Of a stretch of 64,000 nt of DNA, positions 55,465-64,000 are shown piece by piece. The notes beneath the pieces are model-generated. The model did no database searches and was not told the origin of the DNA. It saw only the letters and a program-made list of their open reading frames with translations. The DNA is from an uncultured Rubripirellula sp. (GTDB lineage: Bacteria; Planctomycetota; Planctomycetia; Pirellulales; Pirellulaceae), in assembly GCA_938045805.1 (NCBI GenBank), contig CALIBL010000055.1, positions 1 to 64,000 on the forward strand, in the 5' to 3' direction. The translations under genes were made by a program, and so were the position numbers. Position 1 is the first letter of the stretch; every line of letters starts with the position of its first letter.

Positions 55465-58197
55465 ATGACACCATCGCTATCCGATCGCTGGGCAACGAAC
55501 GTGCTTCGGGGAAGAATTTGGATCCTCTTGATCTGGATCGTTATTGCATGCGCGATTCGACTCACAGCTCCCACATGGAACGAAGTAGCGTTCGACGGTG
55601 ATTTTGAATACCTACCGGCACAGATGAGTAGCGTCGAAGGAGGACGCCTGTTAGATGAAGCTTTCCCAGAGGTACGCAGTCGAAGCCAGATTGTTTTAGT
55701 ATTGGGACGAGACAGTGAACCGCTGAATAAGAAGGATGAGATTGTCTCTTTCGACCTGCTTCGGCGACTGCATCACCGGTACGGCGAAATCTGCTGGAAA
55801 CGAGCGATCGAACTAGGCTACAACGGTGGACCAACCGACCAATCAAAAGGCGGAGCATGGGCGGCACTTGCAAAAGAGTCTTTTGATCGTGCCATTGATG
55901 CCGACGAAAATTTTTACGCGCGCGTTGGTGAACTTCTGCCGGAAGCTTCACCCAATCCTCGCGAGCCTCGAATGGCAATCGCATACTACGATCGAGGTAG
56001 TCTGCTTGAGAGTATTGGTGATGCGGAGGATATGGTTGGAAGTGATTTCGAATCCGCACTTGTACTCTATCCTGATCTACCCAAAGTCATCGAAAGAATC
56101 GCAGAGCGTGACCTGAGTGTTTGGGAACCGCTGCTGGAACTTGTCTCCTATGACGACTCTTTGATCGGCACAAGCCTGAGCCATCCGAGCGCACGACTAG
56201 TAGTACTTCAGCTCTCGACTGAACTTGCTGCGACCAGCAACATTGAATTGATTGAAGCGTTGGAGGGTATGCTGCGTGAGATTCGTTCCTACAGTATGCA
56301 ACATACGGAACCTGGACTGCAGTTACGAATGACGGGCTCCGCCGCGATTGGTGGAGAAACCTTGTTAGCATCACGGGACGCTATTCGATACACGGAATGG
56401 ATTACCGTGGCAATGATCCTTGTCCTGCTAACGGTCGTGTATCGCGCGCCGATGCTCGTTGCTGTTCCGATGATCTCGATTGCCTTTGCCGTGATTGTTT
56501 CAACATCTTTGGTGGCATTACTGACGAAGTGGTCCGTGACTGAATTTATCCCTGGATTAGACCTCCGTATTTTCACCACCAGTCGTATCTTTGTGGTGGT
56601 GATCCTTTTTGGTGCTGGGACAGACTATTGCCTATTTCTAATTGCGCGGCTCCGTGAAGAGGCAATGAGATTACCATGGAACGAAGCCTGTCGTATGTCC
56701 TTGCGAGAAGTCATGGGGGCGTTAACCGGCAGCGCACTCACGACCGTCGTTGGCCTTGGGATGCTATGGATTGCGAGCTACGGTAAGTTTCATTACACAG
56801 GTCCGATCATTGCCATTTGCCTGCTCGTGGGATTATTAGTTTGCACCACCTTGACGCCCGCGCTGATTTATCTCATCGGCCCCAAGGTTTTTTGGCCGGC
56901 AAAAGTTTCACCCGACATGCTTCAGCCGCGTGTTGGTTTTTTCCAATCCCCAACTAGCGCTGTTTCACCAGCCAGTGGTTTCTGGAGCTGGATTGCGCTT
57001 ACTCTTACTCGTCACCCGATCACCACTCTTGCAATAGGACTTGGACTACTCATCCTACCAGCTTGGCATGGGGTTCAAAATGAACAGAACGTCACCTACG
57101 ATCTCAGCAGCCAGTTAGATAAAGCGTCGGAGAGTCGAGGGGGACTCACTCTACTCTCAAAGCACTTTGATATCGGCAAAATTAATCCCGTCACGATTCT
57201 CTTGCTGCGACCAGAAGCAAGCACGGTAGATCAATTTGAGGAGCAGATCCGAAAACTCGGTGAATCACTCTACTCTATTGAAGGACTCAGCACGGTACGA
57301 TCCGCGGATGACCCGTTAGGAGATTTCCCGCCGGAACGTAATATGAGCCTGCTGAGCAAGGACGCATGGAGGCGTCGAGCACTTCGAAGTCACCGAATGT
57401 CAGAGCGACATTTTTTCTCAACGATCCCCGCGTATGAAAATCGACTTGCGCGACTCGATATCACAATTGATGGAGATCCTTTTTCAGATGAAACCGCAAA
57501 CGTCGTTAATCGGCTCAGTGACCACCTCGAGCAGCAAGCCGCATCGGAAGATTCTGTCTGGAATGGATCCACCGTCTTGCTGACTGGAACGACCCCATCG
57601 ATTATTGACCTACGTACCGTAACACTCCAAGACAACCAGCGAATCAAATTAGCTGTAATTGTCGCGGTTTTTGGCATCCTCATGATTGTGATTCGACGCT
57701 GGGAACTATGCCTATATCTGATAGCAACGGTGTTAATCAGCTATTACGCAACACTAGGCCTCACGCACCTATTTTTTGCATCACTTTATGGAAGCGACTA
57801 TGTAGGGCTCGATTGGAAGCTTCCGCTCTTTCTCTTTGTGATTCTTGTTGCGGTCGGGCAGGACTACAACGTCTATCTAGTCACTCGAATTGTTGAGGAG
57901 CAGCGACGACTGGGATGGCTCTCGGCGCTTCGTCGAGCGGTAACGAGGACAGGAGGCATTATCACGGCATGCGGTTTGATTATGGCGGCCACCTTTTTCA
58001 GCATGACATCTTCAGCTTGGTTGCCGCTGCTATTGGATCTAGCCGCAATCGAACACGCCTCTAGCGGGCGAACATTAAAGGGAATTATCGAGCTGGGATT
58101 CGCTCTAGGATTGGGCGTACTAATTGATACGTTTTACGTCAGAACTATTCTTGTCCCAAGTTTTGTTGCGATGCGTGGCAGTCGCGTGGCGGGTTAG
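55465..58197 (+). CDS. MMPL/RND-family inner-membrane transporter
   Basis: A 910-residue MMPL-type member of the RND superfamily, transporters of lipids or hydrophobic compounds driven by the proton gradient. Two halves each have a membrane helix, a large extracytoplasmic loop and a bundle of five helices. The first half has GAGTDYCLFLIARL, the second AVGQDYNVYLVTRIVEE: these G-x-x-x-D-Y motifs in helix 4 are the family hallmark. The N-terminal helix is IWILLIWIVIACAIRL. ATG 55465 is preferred although no ribosome site is strong; the frame extends 36 codons upstream. It is a single gene; the cargo is unknown. Confidence 0.9.
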   Translation: MTPSLSDRWATNVLRGRIWILLIWIVIACAIRLTAPTWNEVAFDGDFEYLPAQMSSVEGGRLLDEAFPEVRSRSQIVLVLGRDSEPLNKKDEIVSFDLLRRLHHRYGEICWKRAIELGYNGGPTDQSKGGAWAALAKESFDRAIDADENFYARVGELLPEASPNPREPRMAIAYYDRGSLLESIGDAEDMVGSDFESALVLYPDLPKVIERIAERDLSVWEPLLELVSYDDSLIGTSLSHPSARLVVLQLSTELAATSNIELIEALEGMLREIRSYSMQHTEPGLQLRMTGSAAIGGETLLASRDAIRYTEWITVAMILVLLTVVYRAPMLVAVPMISIAFAVIVSTSLVALLTKWSVTEFIPGLDLRIFTTSRIFVVVILFGAGTDYCLFLIARLREEAMRLPWNEACRMSLREVMGALTGSALTTVVGLGMLWIASYGKFHYTGPIIAICLLVGLLVCTTLTPALIYLIGPKVFWPAKVSPDMLQPRVGFFQSPTSAVSPASGFWSWIALTLTRHPITTLAIGLGLLILPAWHGVQNEQNVTYDLSSQLDKASESRGGLTLLSKHFDIGKINPVTILLLRPEASTVDQFEEQIRKLGESLYSIEGLSTVRSADDPLGDFPPERNMSLLSKDAWRRRALRSHRMSERHFFSTIPAYENRLARLDITIDGDPFSDETANVVNRLSDHLEQQAASEDSVWNGSTVLLTGTTPSIIDLRTVTLQDNQRIKLAVIVAVFGILMIVIRRWELCLYLIATVLISYYATLGLTHLFFASLYGSDYVGLDWKLPLFLFVILVAVGQDYNVYLVTRIVEEQRRLGWLSALRRAVTRTGGIITACGLIMAATFFSMTSSAWLPLLLDLAAIEHASSGRTLKGIIELGFALGLGVLIDTFYVRTILVPSFVAMRGSRVAG

Positions 58198-58303
58198 AAG
58201 CAGAACGGAGCGATCAAGGCTCAGATACAGACACCTCGCCGTCATCACCACAAAAACGTAGAGCGATTAGCAGATAGATTCAAACTTTTTAGCGATCAGC
58301 CTT

Positions 58304-59248
58304 CTAGAAAAGTGAGACCTCATCCAGTGACTTGCGGCCAGATCGCAGTAGGTGCAACCTGTCTACACCGAGTGCAACGCCAGCACATTGCGGCAAACCG
58401 TCACTAATTTGACTCAATAGCTCGGCGGGCATCTCGGCAATTGGTTTCCGTCCCAGCCGCTCACGTTTCTCATGCACCATGCGAGCACGTTCAGCTAGCT
58501 CGGCCACATTATTGAGCTCATCGTATCCATTGGCCAATTCAACTCCACTAACAAACAATTCAAATCTTGCTGCACATTGTGGATCGTCACTTGAAACCTT
58601 AGCGAGAGCGGCCTGAGAACGAGGGTAATTTCGCAAAACCATTGGGCCGTGGAGTCCCAGAGTTGGCTGAACGAATTCACTCATCAAATAATCAAGCAAA
58701 CCATCACGGTCTGTCGCCAATGAAGACGCTAGTGTTGCATCACACTGCGATGCAACACTAACCAGCTCTGGCAAACTTGAGTCAATGGGATCAATCTCGA
58801 GGGTCCTTAAAAATGCCTGCCGATAATCCAACACCTCGTAATTGGAATGACCGAGTAGATCACAGGCAAATTCCCCAAGTAGACGAACAGCGTCATTCTC
58901 AACCGCTCCCACTTGGTACCACTCCAACATAGTGAATTCAGTGCGATGGAGTTGTCCTTTTTCTTCTGCTCGAAACGCAGGACCAATTCCATAGATCGAG
59001 GATACGCCAGATGCGAGGAGCTGCTTCATTGCAAGCTCTGGGGATGTCTGAAGATACTGCCGGGACGGTGTTTTCCCACTAGTCTCAACCTGATCCCCTA
59101 CAACTTCAATCGGATCGATGTAAGCGTCCACAATTGCATGAGCTAGCAGGCAGGGGGTCTGAACCTCCAAAAAGCCTCGAGTATCGAAAAAATGCCTTAT
59201 CTGCTGTAGCAGAAGAGACCGTTCACGAACAATTTCAATACCTTTCAC
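58304..59248 (-). CDS. epmA: EpmA-type (GenX/PoxA) lysine ligase for elongation factor P
   Basis: A lysyl-tRNA synthetase paralogue of about 314 residues that attaches lysine (beta-lysine) to EF-P, without the tRNA-binding domain. Class II motifs can be seen: HFFDTRGFLEVQTPCL (motif 1), FRAEEKGQLHRTEFTMLEWY (motif 2, with arginine), and GVALGVDRLHLL near the end (motif 3). I prefer GTG 59248, with AAGG 7 bases before it; a TTG at 59323 would add 25 residues. The genes for EF-P and EpmB are not in the window. It is divergent from the ThiF-like gene. Confidence 0.88.
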   Translation of the reverse strand: MKGIEIVRERSLLLQQIRHFFDTRGFLEVQTPCLLAHAIVDAYIDPIEVVGDQVETSGKTPSRQYLQTSPELAMKQLLASGVSSIYGIGPAFRAEEKGQLHRTEFTMLEWYQVGAVENDAVRLLGEFACDLLGHSNYEVLDYRQAFLRTLEIDPIDSSLPELVSVASQCDATLASSLATDRDGLLDYLMSEFVQPTLGLHGPMVLRNYPRSQAALAKVSSDDPQCAARFELFVSGVELANGYDELNNVAELAERARMVHEKRERLGRKPIAEMPAELLSQISDGLPQCAGVALGVDRLHLLRSGRKSLDEVSLF

Positions 59249-59466
59249 ATTACGGCCTTTAATGACTGGAAAGAGACAAAACAGAGCGATGTTTCGAGCC
59301 ACTTCTTCGATATGATTCGCCAATCGAGCGCATCGTGGCGAAGGTCCATTACTTGTGGACCGAGAGGATCTGTCCCCAGAGTTTTAATAGGGATTATCCA
59401 CAGGAACCATGAGCGACTAAGATAAACAGATTGACCTAACTCGCCCACCGAACTTCAACTCCCCGC

Positions 59467-60513
59467 ATGAAGAGTAATCAAAGTTCAAATCGTTACGCAC
59501 GCCAAATCCAATTTTCTCCTATTGGTGAAAACGGACAAGCGGGCATCCGACAATCAACCGTAGCCATCCTTGGTTGCGGCGCACTAGGTACTGTCGTTGC
59601 AGAAATTCTGACACGCGCGGGCGTTGGCGAACTCCGACTGATTGATCGTGATGTTGTGGAATGGTCAAACCTTCAACGCCAAGCTCTTTTTGATGAAAAC
59701 AATGCCACGGAGGGACATAGTAAAGCCGAAGCCGCCAGTCTTCATCTAGCCAGAATCAATTCAGAGGTCCGAATTGAACCGATTGTTCTAGACATCACCT
59801 CCGAAAACATAGAGCGAACCCTAAGTTCTTCCGATCTTGTTATCGATGCGGCTGACAATTTTCTCTTGCGTTTTCTTCTAAACGATTGGTCGCTCAAACA
59901 CCATCGGCCGTGGGTACACGGAGGGTGCGTCGGGGCCACGGGTCAGGTGTATCTTTTTGATGGGAATGGTGGACCCTGCTTTAGATGCTTGGTACCGGAA
60001 CCACCACCTGCTGCTGCAGTCGACACCTGTGACACAGCCGGGGTCGTCGGTAGCGCGACCCACGCAATCGCTAGCCTACAGGCAACTGAAGCAATCAAAT
60101 GGCTTTCAGGTAATCGCGAGATGAATCGAACAAAATTGTTATCAATCGACCTGTGGAACAATCGCATCCGTGAACTCAGTCTCCCACCACAACTTCGAGA
60201 CCACTGCGTTGCTTGCGGCAAGCATCAATATGATTTCCTTGAAGGTACGCACGCAGTCGCCTCCGAGTCTTCTGCTGTGCTATGTGGTCGCGACGCGGTT
60301 CAATTACAAACAAACGAAGAGGGTGTTGACTTCGTTCGAATAGCGGAGAGATGGCAAGCAGCGGGTAGGGTACAACAGACTCGATTCTTCGTCCGCTTGC
60401 ATCTCAACGATGAACAAAGCCTGACCCTGTTCAAAGATGGTCGGGCGGTCATCACGGGCACAGACCAAATTGCCACTGCGAGATCTATACTAAATCGTTA
60501 CTTCGGCGGCTAA
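59467..60513 (+). CDS. ThiF/MoeB/HesA-family E1-like adenylyltransferase
   Basis: An E1-like enzyme that adenylates the C terminus of a ubiquitin-like sulfur-carrier protein (ThiS or MoaD type). The 348-residue protein has YARQIQFSPIGENGQ, the nucleotide loop GCGALG at residues 36-41, LIDRDVVEWSNLQRQ, the ADN motif (IDAADNFLLRF), zinc-binding CFRC and CVAC pairs, and catalytic Cys188 in DTCDTAGVVG. After about residue 260 there is an extension of some 85 residues, where many family members carry a rhodanese domain; this one is shorter and lacks the rhodanese Cys loop. The gene is followed by the esterase with no clear connection. Confidence 0.9.
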   Translation: MKSNQSSNRYARQIQFSPIGENGQAGIRQSTVAILGCGALGTVVAEILTRAGVGELRLIDRDVVEWSNLQRQALFDENNATEGHSKAEAASLHLARINSEVRIEPIVLDITSENIERTLSSSDLVIDAADNFLLRFLLNDWSLKHHRPWVHGGCVGATGQVYLFDGNGGPCFRCLVPEPPPAAAVDTCDTAGVVGSATHAIASLQATEAIKWLSGNREMNRTKLLSIDLWNNRIRELSLPPQLRDHCVACGKHQYDFLEGTHAVASESSAVLCGRDAVQLQTNEEGVDFVRIAERWQAAGRVQQTRFFVRLHLNDEQSLTLFKDGRAVITGTDQIATARSILNRYFGG

Positions 60514-60563
60514 TTGAGAGTAGTCATTGATTAACCGAAACCATCCCAACTGACGACTCTATC

Positions 60564-61496
60564 ATGCCACTGACGCCGCAAGCCAAAGCATTCCTCAAAG
60601 ACCTCGAAGAACAGAACGCTACCCCGGTGGAAAGTCTTCCCGTCGATCAAGGGCGGCGGATGTTCGCGGCGTTAACGAGATGGCATGGAATTAAAACCGA
60701 TTTGGAATCAGTGAGAGATTGCCTGCTACCAGGCAACACCCGAGGTCGTATCTATCGCCCTCATTGCGATTTCATAGCCGGTGATGATCCACTGCCAGCA
60801 ATTATATTTTTTCACGGTGGTGGTTGGGTTCTCGGCGACCTCGAAACCCATGATGCTCTATGCAGGCGTCTTGCGAGCGAGGCTAAGTGTACCGTTATTG
60901 CGGTCGATTACTCACTGTCTCCCGAAGCCCGTTACCCTACAGCGTTAAATGAGTGTTACGAGGCTACCGTCCATGTCATCGAAAACGCGTCTCAATTCAA
61001 TGTCAGACCTGATCGCGTCGCTGTTGCCGGCGATAGCGCTGGCGGGAACTTGGCAGCGGCAGTAGCACTGCGAGGAAGAGATCTAGGTTTCCAGAAAATT
61101 GACCTACAAGTTTTGATCTATCCTGCTTTACTTCCAGACTATGAGCAGGCATCCTACTTGGAGTTCAAGGATGGATTTGGCTTGACTCGGCAACGAATGA
61201 TCTGGTTTTGGCAGCAGTATTTAGGTCGCACTGAGCCAGATGTTTATGCCGCGCCATACCTCGCAAAAAATCTTGATGGATTACCTGAGACGTTTCTAAT
61301 CACGGCCGAATATGATGTTCTTCGCTGTGACGGAGAAAGGTTTGCAAAACGATTAATTGATTCCGGAGTCCGAACGACATATCGACGCTACCATGGTAAT
61401 CTCCATGGCTTTGTTCACTTTGCAGGAATCTTCGATGATGGGACGTTAGCTATAGCTGAGATTGGCTGTCAGTGTCGACAACATCTTCATCGGTGA
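60564..61496 (+). CDS. HSL-family alpha/beta-hydrolase esterase
   Basis: A 310-residue cytoplasmic esterase/lipase of the hormone-sensitive lipase family. The oxyanion motif is HGGGW beginning at His84; the nucleophile is Ser158 in GDSAGGN; the acid is probably the Asp in TAEYDVLRCDG; and the catalytic His is in NLHGFVHF. Such enzymes hydrolyse short-chain esters. No signal peptide is visible. The ATG is 60564, 50 bases after the ThiF-like gene; co-transcription is possible. The next gene starts 40 bases after the stop. Confidence 0.92.
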   Translation: MPLTPQAKAFLKDLEEQNATPVESLPVDQGRRMFAALTRWHGIKTDLESVRDCLLPGNTRGRIYRPHCDFIAGDDPLPAIIFFHGGGWVLGDLETHDALCRRLASEAKCTVIAVDYSLSPEARYPTALNECYEATVHVIENASQFNVRPDRVAVAGDSAGGNLAAAVALRGRDLGFQKIDLQVLIYPALLPDYEQASYLEFKDGFGLTRQRMIWFWQQYLGRTEPDVYAAPYLAKNLDGLPETFLITAEYDVLRCDGERFAKRLIDSGVRTTYRRYHGNLHGFVHFAGIFDDGTLAIAEIGCQCRQHLHR

Positions 61497-61536
61497 CGCA
61501 TCAATCCATCACAAACACCCGTAACGAGGTTCTGAG

Positions 61537-64000
61537 ATGAATGGTTTACCAAGTACTTTCATCATTCGTTCACTCCTCTTGATTGCCTGTTTCTTTTTTG
61601 TCCCCTGTCGTGACGTGCTTGCTGAAAATCATTGGCGAGCTGGACTGGCAAAGCTAGACATCACACCACAGCAATCGGTTCGACTTTCTGGATATGGCAG
61701 CCGGACTCAACCAACCAGCGTCGTTGCAACACCACTGCACACTCGCTGTCTCGCCATTCAAGATCACTCCAAGGCAACTCATCTGCTGATAGCGATCGAG
61801 ACTATCGGTTTACCTAGTGAAATGACACGGGAAATCACCCAGAGGATTGAACAGGAGCACAAAATTCCCAGAGAGCGAATCGTCGTTTGCTCGACTCATA
61901 CTCATTGCGCGCCGGCGTTGGGGAAACAATTGAACAACATTTTCAAAGAACCACTCAACGAGGAAGAACAAACCGCAGCTAGTCAATACTGCGATTATCT
62001 GGTTAGCCAAACCCTTGCGGCAGCTAATCGAGCAATTGACTCACTGCAGCCCGCCAATGTTTCATTTGTACGTGGGCAGGTGAACTTTGCTTCCAATCGC
62101 CGGGTGCTTGCGGATGGAAAATGGACCGGATTTGGAGTCCAAAAAGATGGCCCGGTAGATCATCAACTTCCATTGATCAAAATCACTGACCGGGAGCAAC
62201 AGTTGATTGGATTGGTATTCAATTACGCATGCCACTGCACCACCCTAGGAGGTACGTACAACGAAGTTAACGGTGATTGGGCGGGATACGCATCCAGAAT
62301 TTTGGAACAGAGTTACCCGGGTTCTATTTCACTCTGCACCATTGGATGTGGAGCCGATGCGAATCCCAATCCTAGAGGACAGCTATCGGACGCAATCACT
62401 CATGGCCAAACACTAGCTGACGAAATACAACGTCTTATCAAAGAGCCAAGTGATGAGCTCCACGGCCCATTGGTATCTAGCTTTGATTATGCGTCTCTAT
62501 GTTTTGAATTACCGACGCGAGAAGAACTGACCGAGCGTCTAACCGCCGACGATCCTCAGACTCAACGTCATGCACAGCAACAACTGCAAGTACTTGAGCA
62601 ACATGGGCGTCTTCCCGCAACCTATCCATTGCCAGTGCAGTCATGGAAATTCGCCACCCAACTCGGAATGGTATTCGTCGGTGGAGAAGTGGTTGTTGAT
62701 TACGCCCACCGACTGCGCCGAGAACTCGATCAACCACATCTTTGGGTCACCGCCTACGCGAATGACGTCATGGGCTATGTACCCAGTGAACGAATGATCG
62801 ACGAAGAGGGATATGAGTACTCGCGAAGCGGGATTTACTATGGCATACCTGGCCCGTGGGCTTCAGGGACGGAAGATGCGCTAGTCGCGAAGATCATGGA
62901 CATCTATCTCAACGGCGGGCGACCTCGTCCCATTGCTGCAAGCGAATCACTGCAACACCTAGAGGTCCCTGCTGGCTACACGGTCGAACTGGTTGCATCG
63001 GAACCGCTGATCCAAGATCCAATCAACATTGCATTTGATCCTTCGGGTGACCTTTGGGTGGTCGAAATGGGGGATTATCCGGAAAAAGAAAAAGGCGGGC
63101 GCATCAAACGCTTGAGCGATACAAATCAAGATGGCAAATACGATCAAAGCCATCTCTTCATCGATGAGTTGAGCTATCCCACCGGTGTGTTACCGTGGCG
63201 AGATGGAGTTTTGATTTCCGCTGCTCCTGATATCCTGCGTGCGGTGGATACGGATCACGATGGTGCTGCAAATCTCGTTGAAACGTTGTTCACTGGGTTC
63301 CGTCTAGCAAACCCGCAACACCGCATTAACGGGTTCACCTACGATCTTGATCACTCAGTTCATCTCGCTAGTGGTGACAACCTGTCCGAAATCAAAAGCG
63401 TACTCAAGAATGAGACCATCAATGCGTCTGGCCGCGATGTTCAGATCTGGCCAGATGATGGCCACATAAAATTGACGTCTGGACGTTCCCAATATGTGCG
63501 TAGTCGCAATGACTGGGGAGAATGGTTTGGAAACGATAATTCTCGACCGCTATTTCATTTTCCAGTCGAAGATAAATACCAAAAGAGGAATCCACACATT
63601 CGGTTATCCGCAAATCTACAAAACTCATTTGATCCTCCCGTCGCCCCGCCGATCTATCCGCTGACCAGCACAAATGAGCGCTTTAACGATCTTTTTGCTG
63701 CCAGTCGGTTCACTTCCGCATGCAGTCCTGTCATCGCACGCGCACCTAACTTTGGACCAACTGAAACTGACCCGAACTTGATTGCTTTTATCTGCGAACC
63801 GGTTCACAACTTGGTTCATCGATCTCAGCTCAAACACGTTGGCTCGACTTACTCCGCTACTCGGATGGACGTTGAATCAGAGAGTGAGTTTTTGCGAAGT
63901 CGCGATCCATGGTTTCGTCCGGTCCGTGCTGCAATTGGACCTGATGGCTGCCTCTACATTGTCGATATGTATCGGGAAACGATTGAGCATCCCGAATGGA
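61537..64000 (+). CDS. Ceramidase-like N-terminal domain fused to PVC-type dehydrogenase (cut by window end)
   Basis: An open frame with no stop to the window edge (821 codons, incomplete), starting at ATG 61537 with GAGG 7 bases upstream. The signal peptide is FIIRSLLLIACFFFVPC. Residues about 30-450 match the neutral/alkaline ceramidase-type N-terminal domain: GLAKLDITPQQSVRLSGYG, the metal motif STHTHCAPAL (His121 and His123), NYACHCTTLGG and GADANPNPRG. From about residue 470 it becomes a PVC-type (putative membrane-bound dehydrogenase) domain: YTVELVASEPLIQDPINIAF, then EMGDYPEKEKGGRIKRL and FRPVRAAIGPDGCLYIVDMY. It may act on sphingolipids or other amides, but that is inferred from the family. 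Confidence 0.85.
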   Translation, partial: MNGLPSTFIIRSLLLIACFFFVPCRDVLAENHWRAGLAKLDITPQQSVRLSGYGSRTQPTSVVATPLHTRCLAIQDHSKATHLLIAIETIGLPSEMTREITQRIEQEHKIPRERIVVCSTHTHCAPALGKQLNNIFKEPLNEEEQTAASQYCDYLVSQTLAAANRAIDSLQPANVSFVRGQVNFASNRRVLADGKWTGFGVQKDGPVDHQLPLIKITDREQQLIGLVFNYACHCTTLGGTYNEVNGDWAGYASRILEQSYPGSISLCTIGCGADANPNPRGQLSDAITHGQTLADEIQRLIKEPSDELHGPLVSSFDYASLCFELPTREELTERLTADDPQTQRHAQQQLQVLEQHGRLPATYPLPVQSWKFATQLGMVFVGGEVVVDYAHRLRRELDQPHLWVTAYANDVMGYVPSERMIDEEGYEYSRSGIYYGIPGPWASGTEDALVAKIMDIYLNGGRPRPIAASESLQHLEVPAGYTVELVASEPLIQDPINIAFDPSGDLWVVEMGDYPEKEKGGRIKRLSDTNQDGKYDQSHLFIDELSYPTGVLPWRDGVLISAAPDILRAVDTDHDGAANLVETLFTGFRLANPQHRINGFTYDLDHSVHLASGDNLSEIKSVLKNETINASGRDVQIWPDDGHIKLTSGRSQYVRSRNDWGEWFGNDNSRPLFHFPVEDKYQKRNPHIRLSANLQNSFDPPVAPPIYPLTSTNERFNDLFAASRFTSACSPVIARAPNFGPTETDPNLIAFICEPVHNLVHRSQLKHVGSTYSATRMDVESESEFLRSRDPWFRPVRAAIGPDGCLYIVDMYRETIEHPEW

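Noticed and set aside
1-64000. tRNA, rRNA, CRISPR, insertion sequence, prophage or toxin-antitoxin
   Set aside because: None of the expected sequence patterns, such as tRNA arms, repeats with spacers, or transposase motifs, were seen on reading; a profile search would be the real test.

Overview
The window looks like chromosomal DNA of a planctomycete, most likely a marine member of the Pirellulaceae. The reasons are the gene families rather than any marker gene: five type I sulfatases with export signals, a secreted DUF1080 protein, a DUF6807 (PmoA-like) protein, a DUF3500 protein and a Gfo/Idh/MocA oxidoreductase with twin-arginine signals, an SHD1-type secreted protein, planctomycete-style Ser/Thr kinases, a PVC-type dehydrogenase region at the right edge, and many genes that stand alone or in pairs. 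Base composition is near half GC throughout, and I saw no prophage, insertion sequence, CRISPR array, rRNA or tRNA.

Layout. 0-6.3 kb: yceH-like gene (-), sulfatase (+), DciA-like gene (-), then a three-gene cassette rimB - rimK - aspartoacylase-like peptidase (+). 6.3-11.5 kb: a metal-uptake locus. An MntR-type repressor (-) faces a four-gene ABC importer operon (+). The intergenic region holds two inverted repeats of the same 8-4-8 geometry lying over divergent promoters, and both permeases carry a C-terminal DtxR/MntR-like domain. 11.6-18.7 kb: sulfatase, oxidoreductase, DUF6807 protein, a possibly frameshifted small gene and a TPR-redoxin fusion. 18.7-25.4 kb: glgC, a ferredoxin/flavodoxin-NADP reductase, an SHD1 protein with an EMDM repeat, a HemY/HemG-type protoporphyrinogen oxidase and a compact Ser/Thr kinase. 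25.6-35.5 kb: sulfatase, a 2022-residue polytopic membrane protein and a membrane-anchored Ser/Thr kinase. 35.6-43.9 kb: DUF3500 protein, an HMA-like secreted/anchored protein, a CbiX-type chelatase, a 932-residue secreted protein, argH, a small membrane protein and a GrpB-family protein. 44.3-54.3 kb: a sensor kinase with a periplasmic CXXCH motif, sulfatase, DUF1080 protein, an M49-like metallopeptidase, a TolC-type protein and a sulfatase. 54.5-64 kb: a small CxxC thioredoxin-like secreted protein, an MMPL transporter, an EpmA-type lysine ligase, a ThiF/MoeB-type E1-like enzyme, an HSL-type esterase and a ceramidase-PVC dehydrogenase fusion cut by the window end.

How genes work together. 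Two units are clear. The metal locus (6.26-11.52 kb) should sense Mn(II)-like metal through MntR and import it through the lipoprotein-ATPase-two permease system; the permease-borne DtxR-like domains suggest a second layer of metal sensing, recalling the chlamydial YtgCR arrangement in another PVC phylum. The rim cassette (3.3-6.26 kb) combines a glutamate-adding ATP-grasp ligase with two predicted proteases, and the ligase has a TrkA-C/RCK_C-like tail that could bind a small ligand. Most other genes are degradative or envelope functions (sulfated polysaccharide use, secreted redox and sugar-related enzymes) scattered among housekeeping genes. All functions are inferred from sequence motifs and remembered family features; no search was run.
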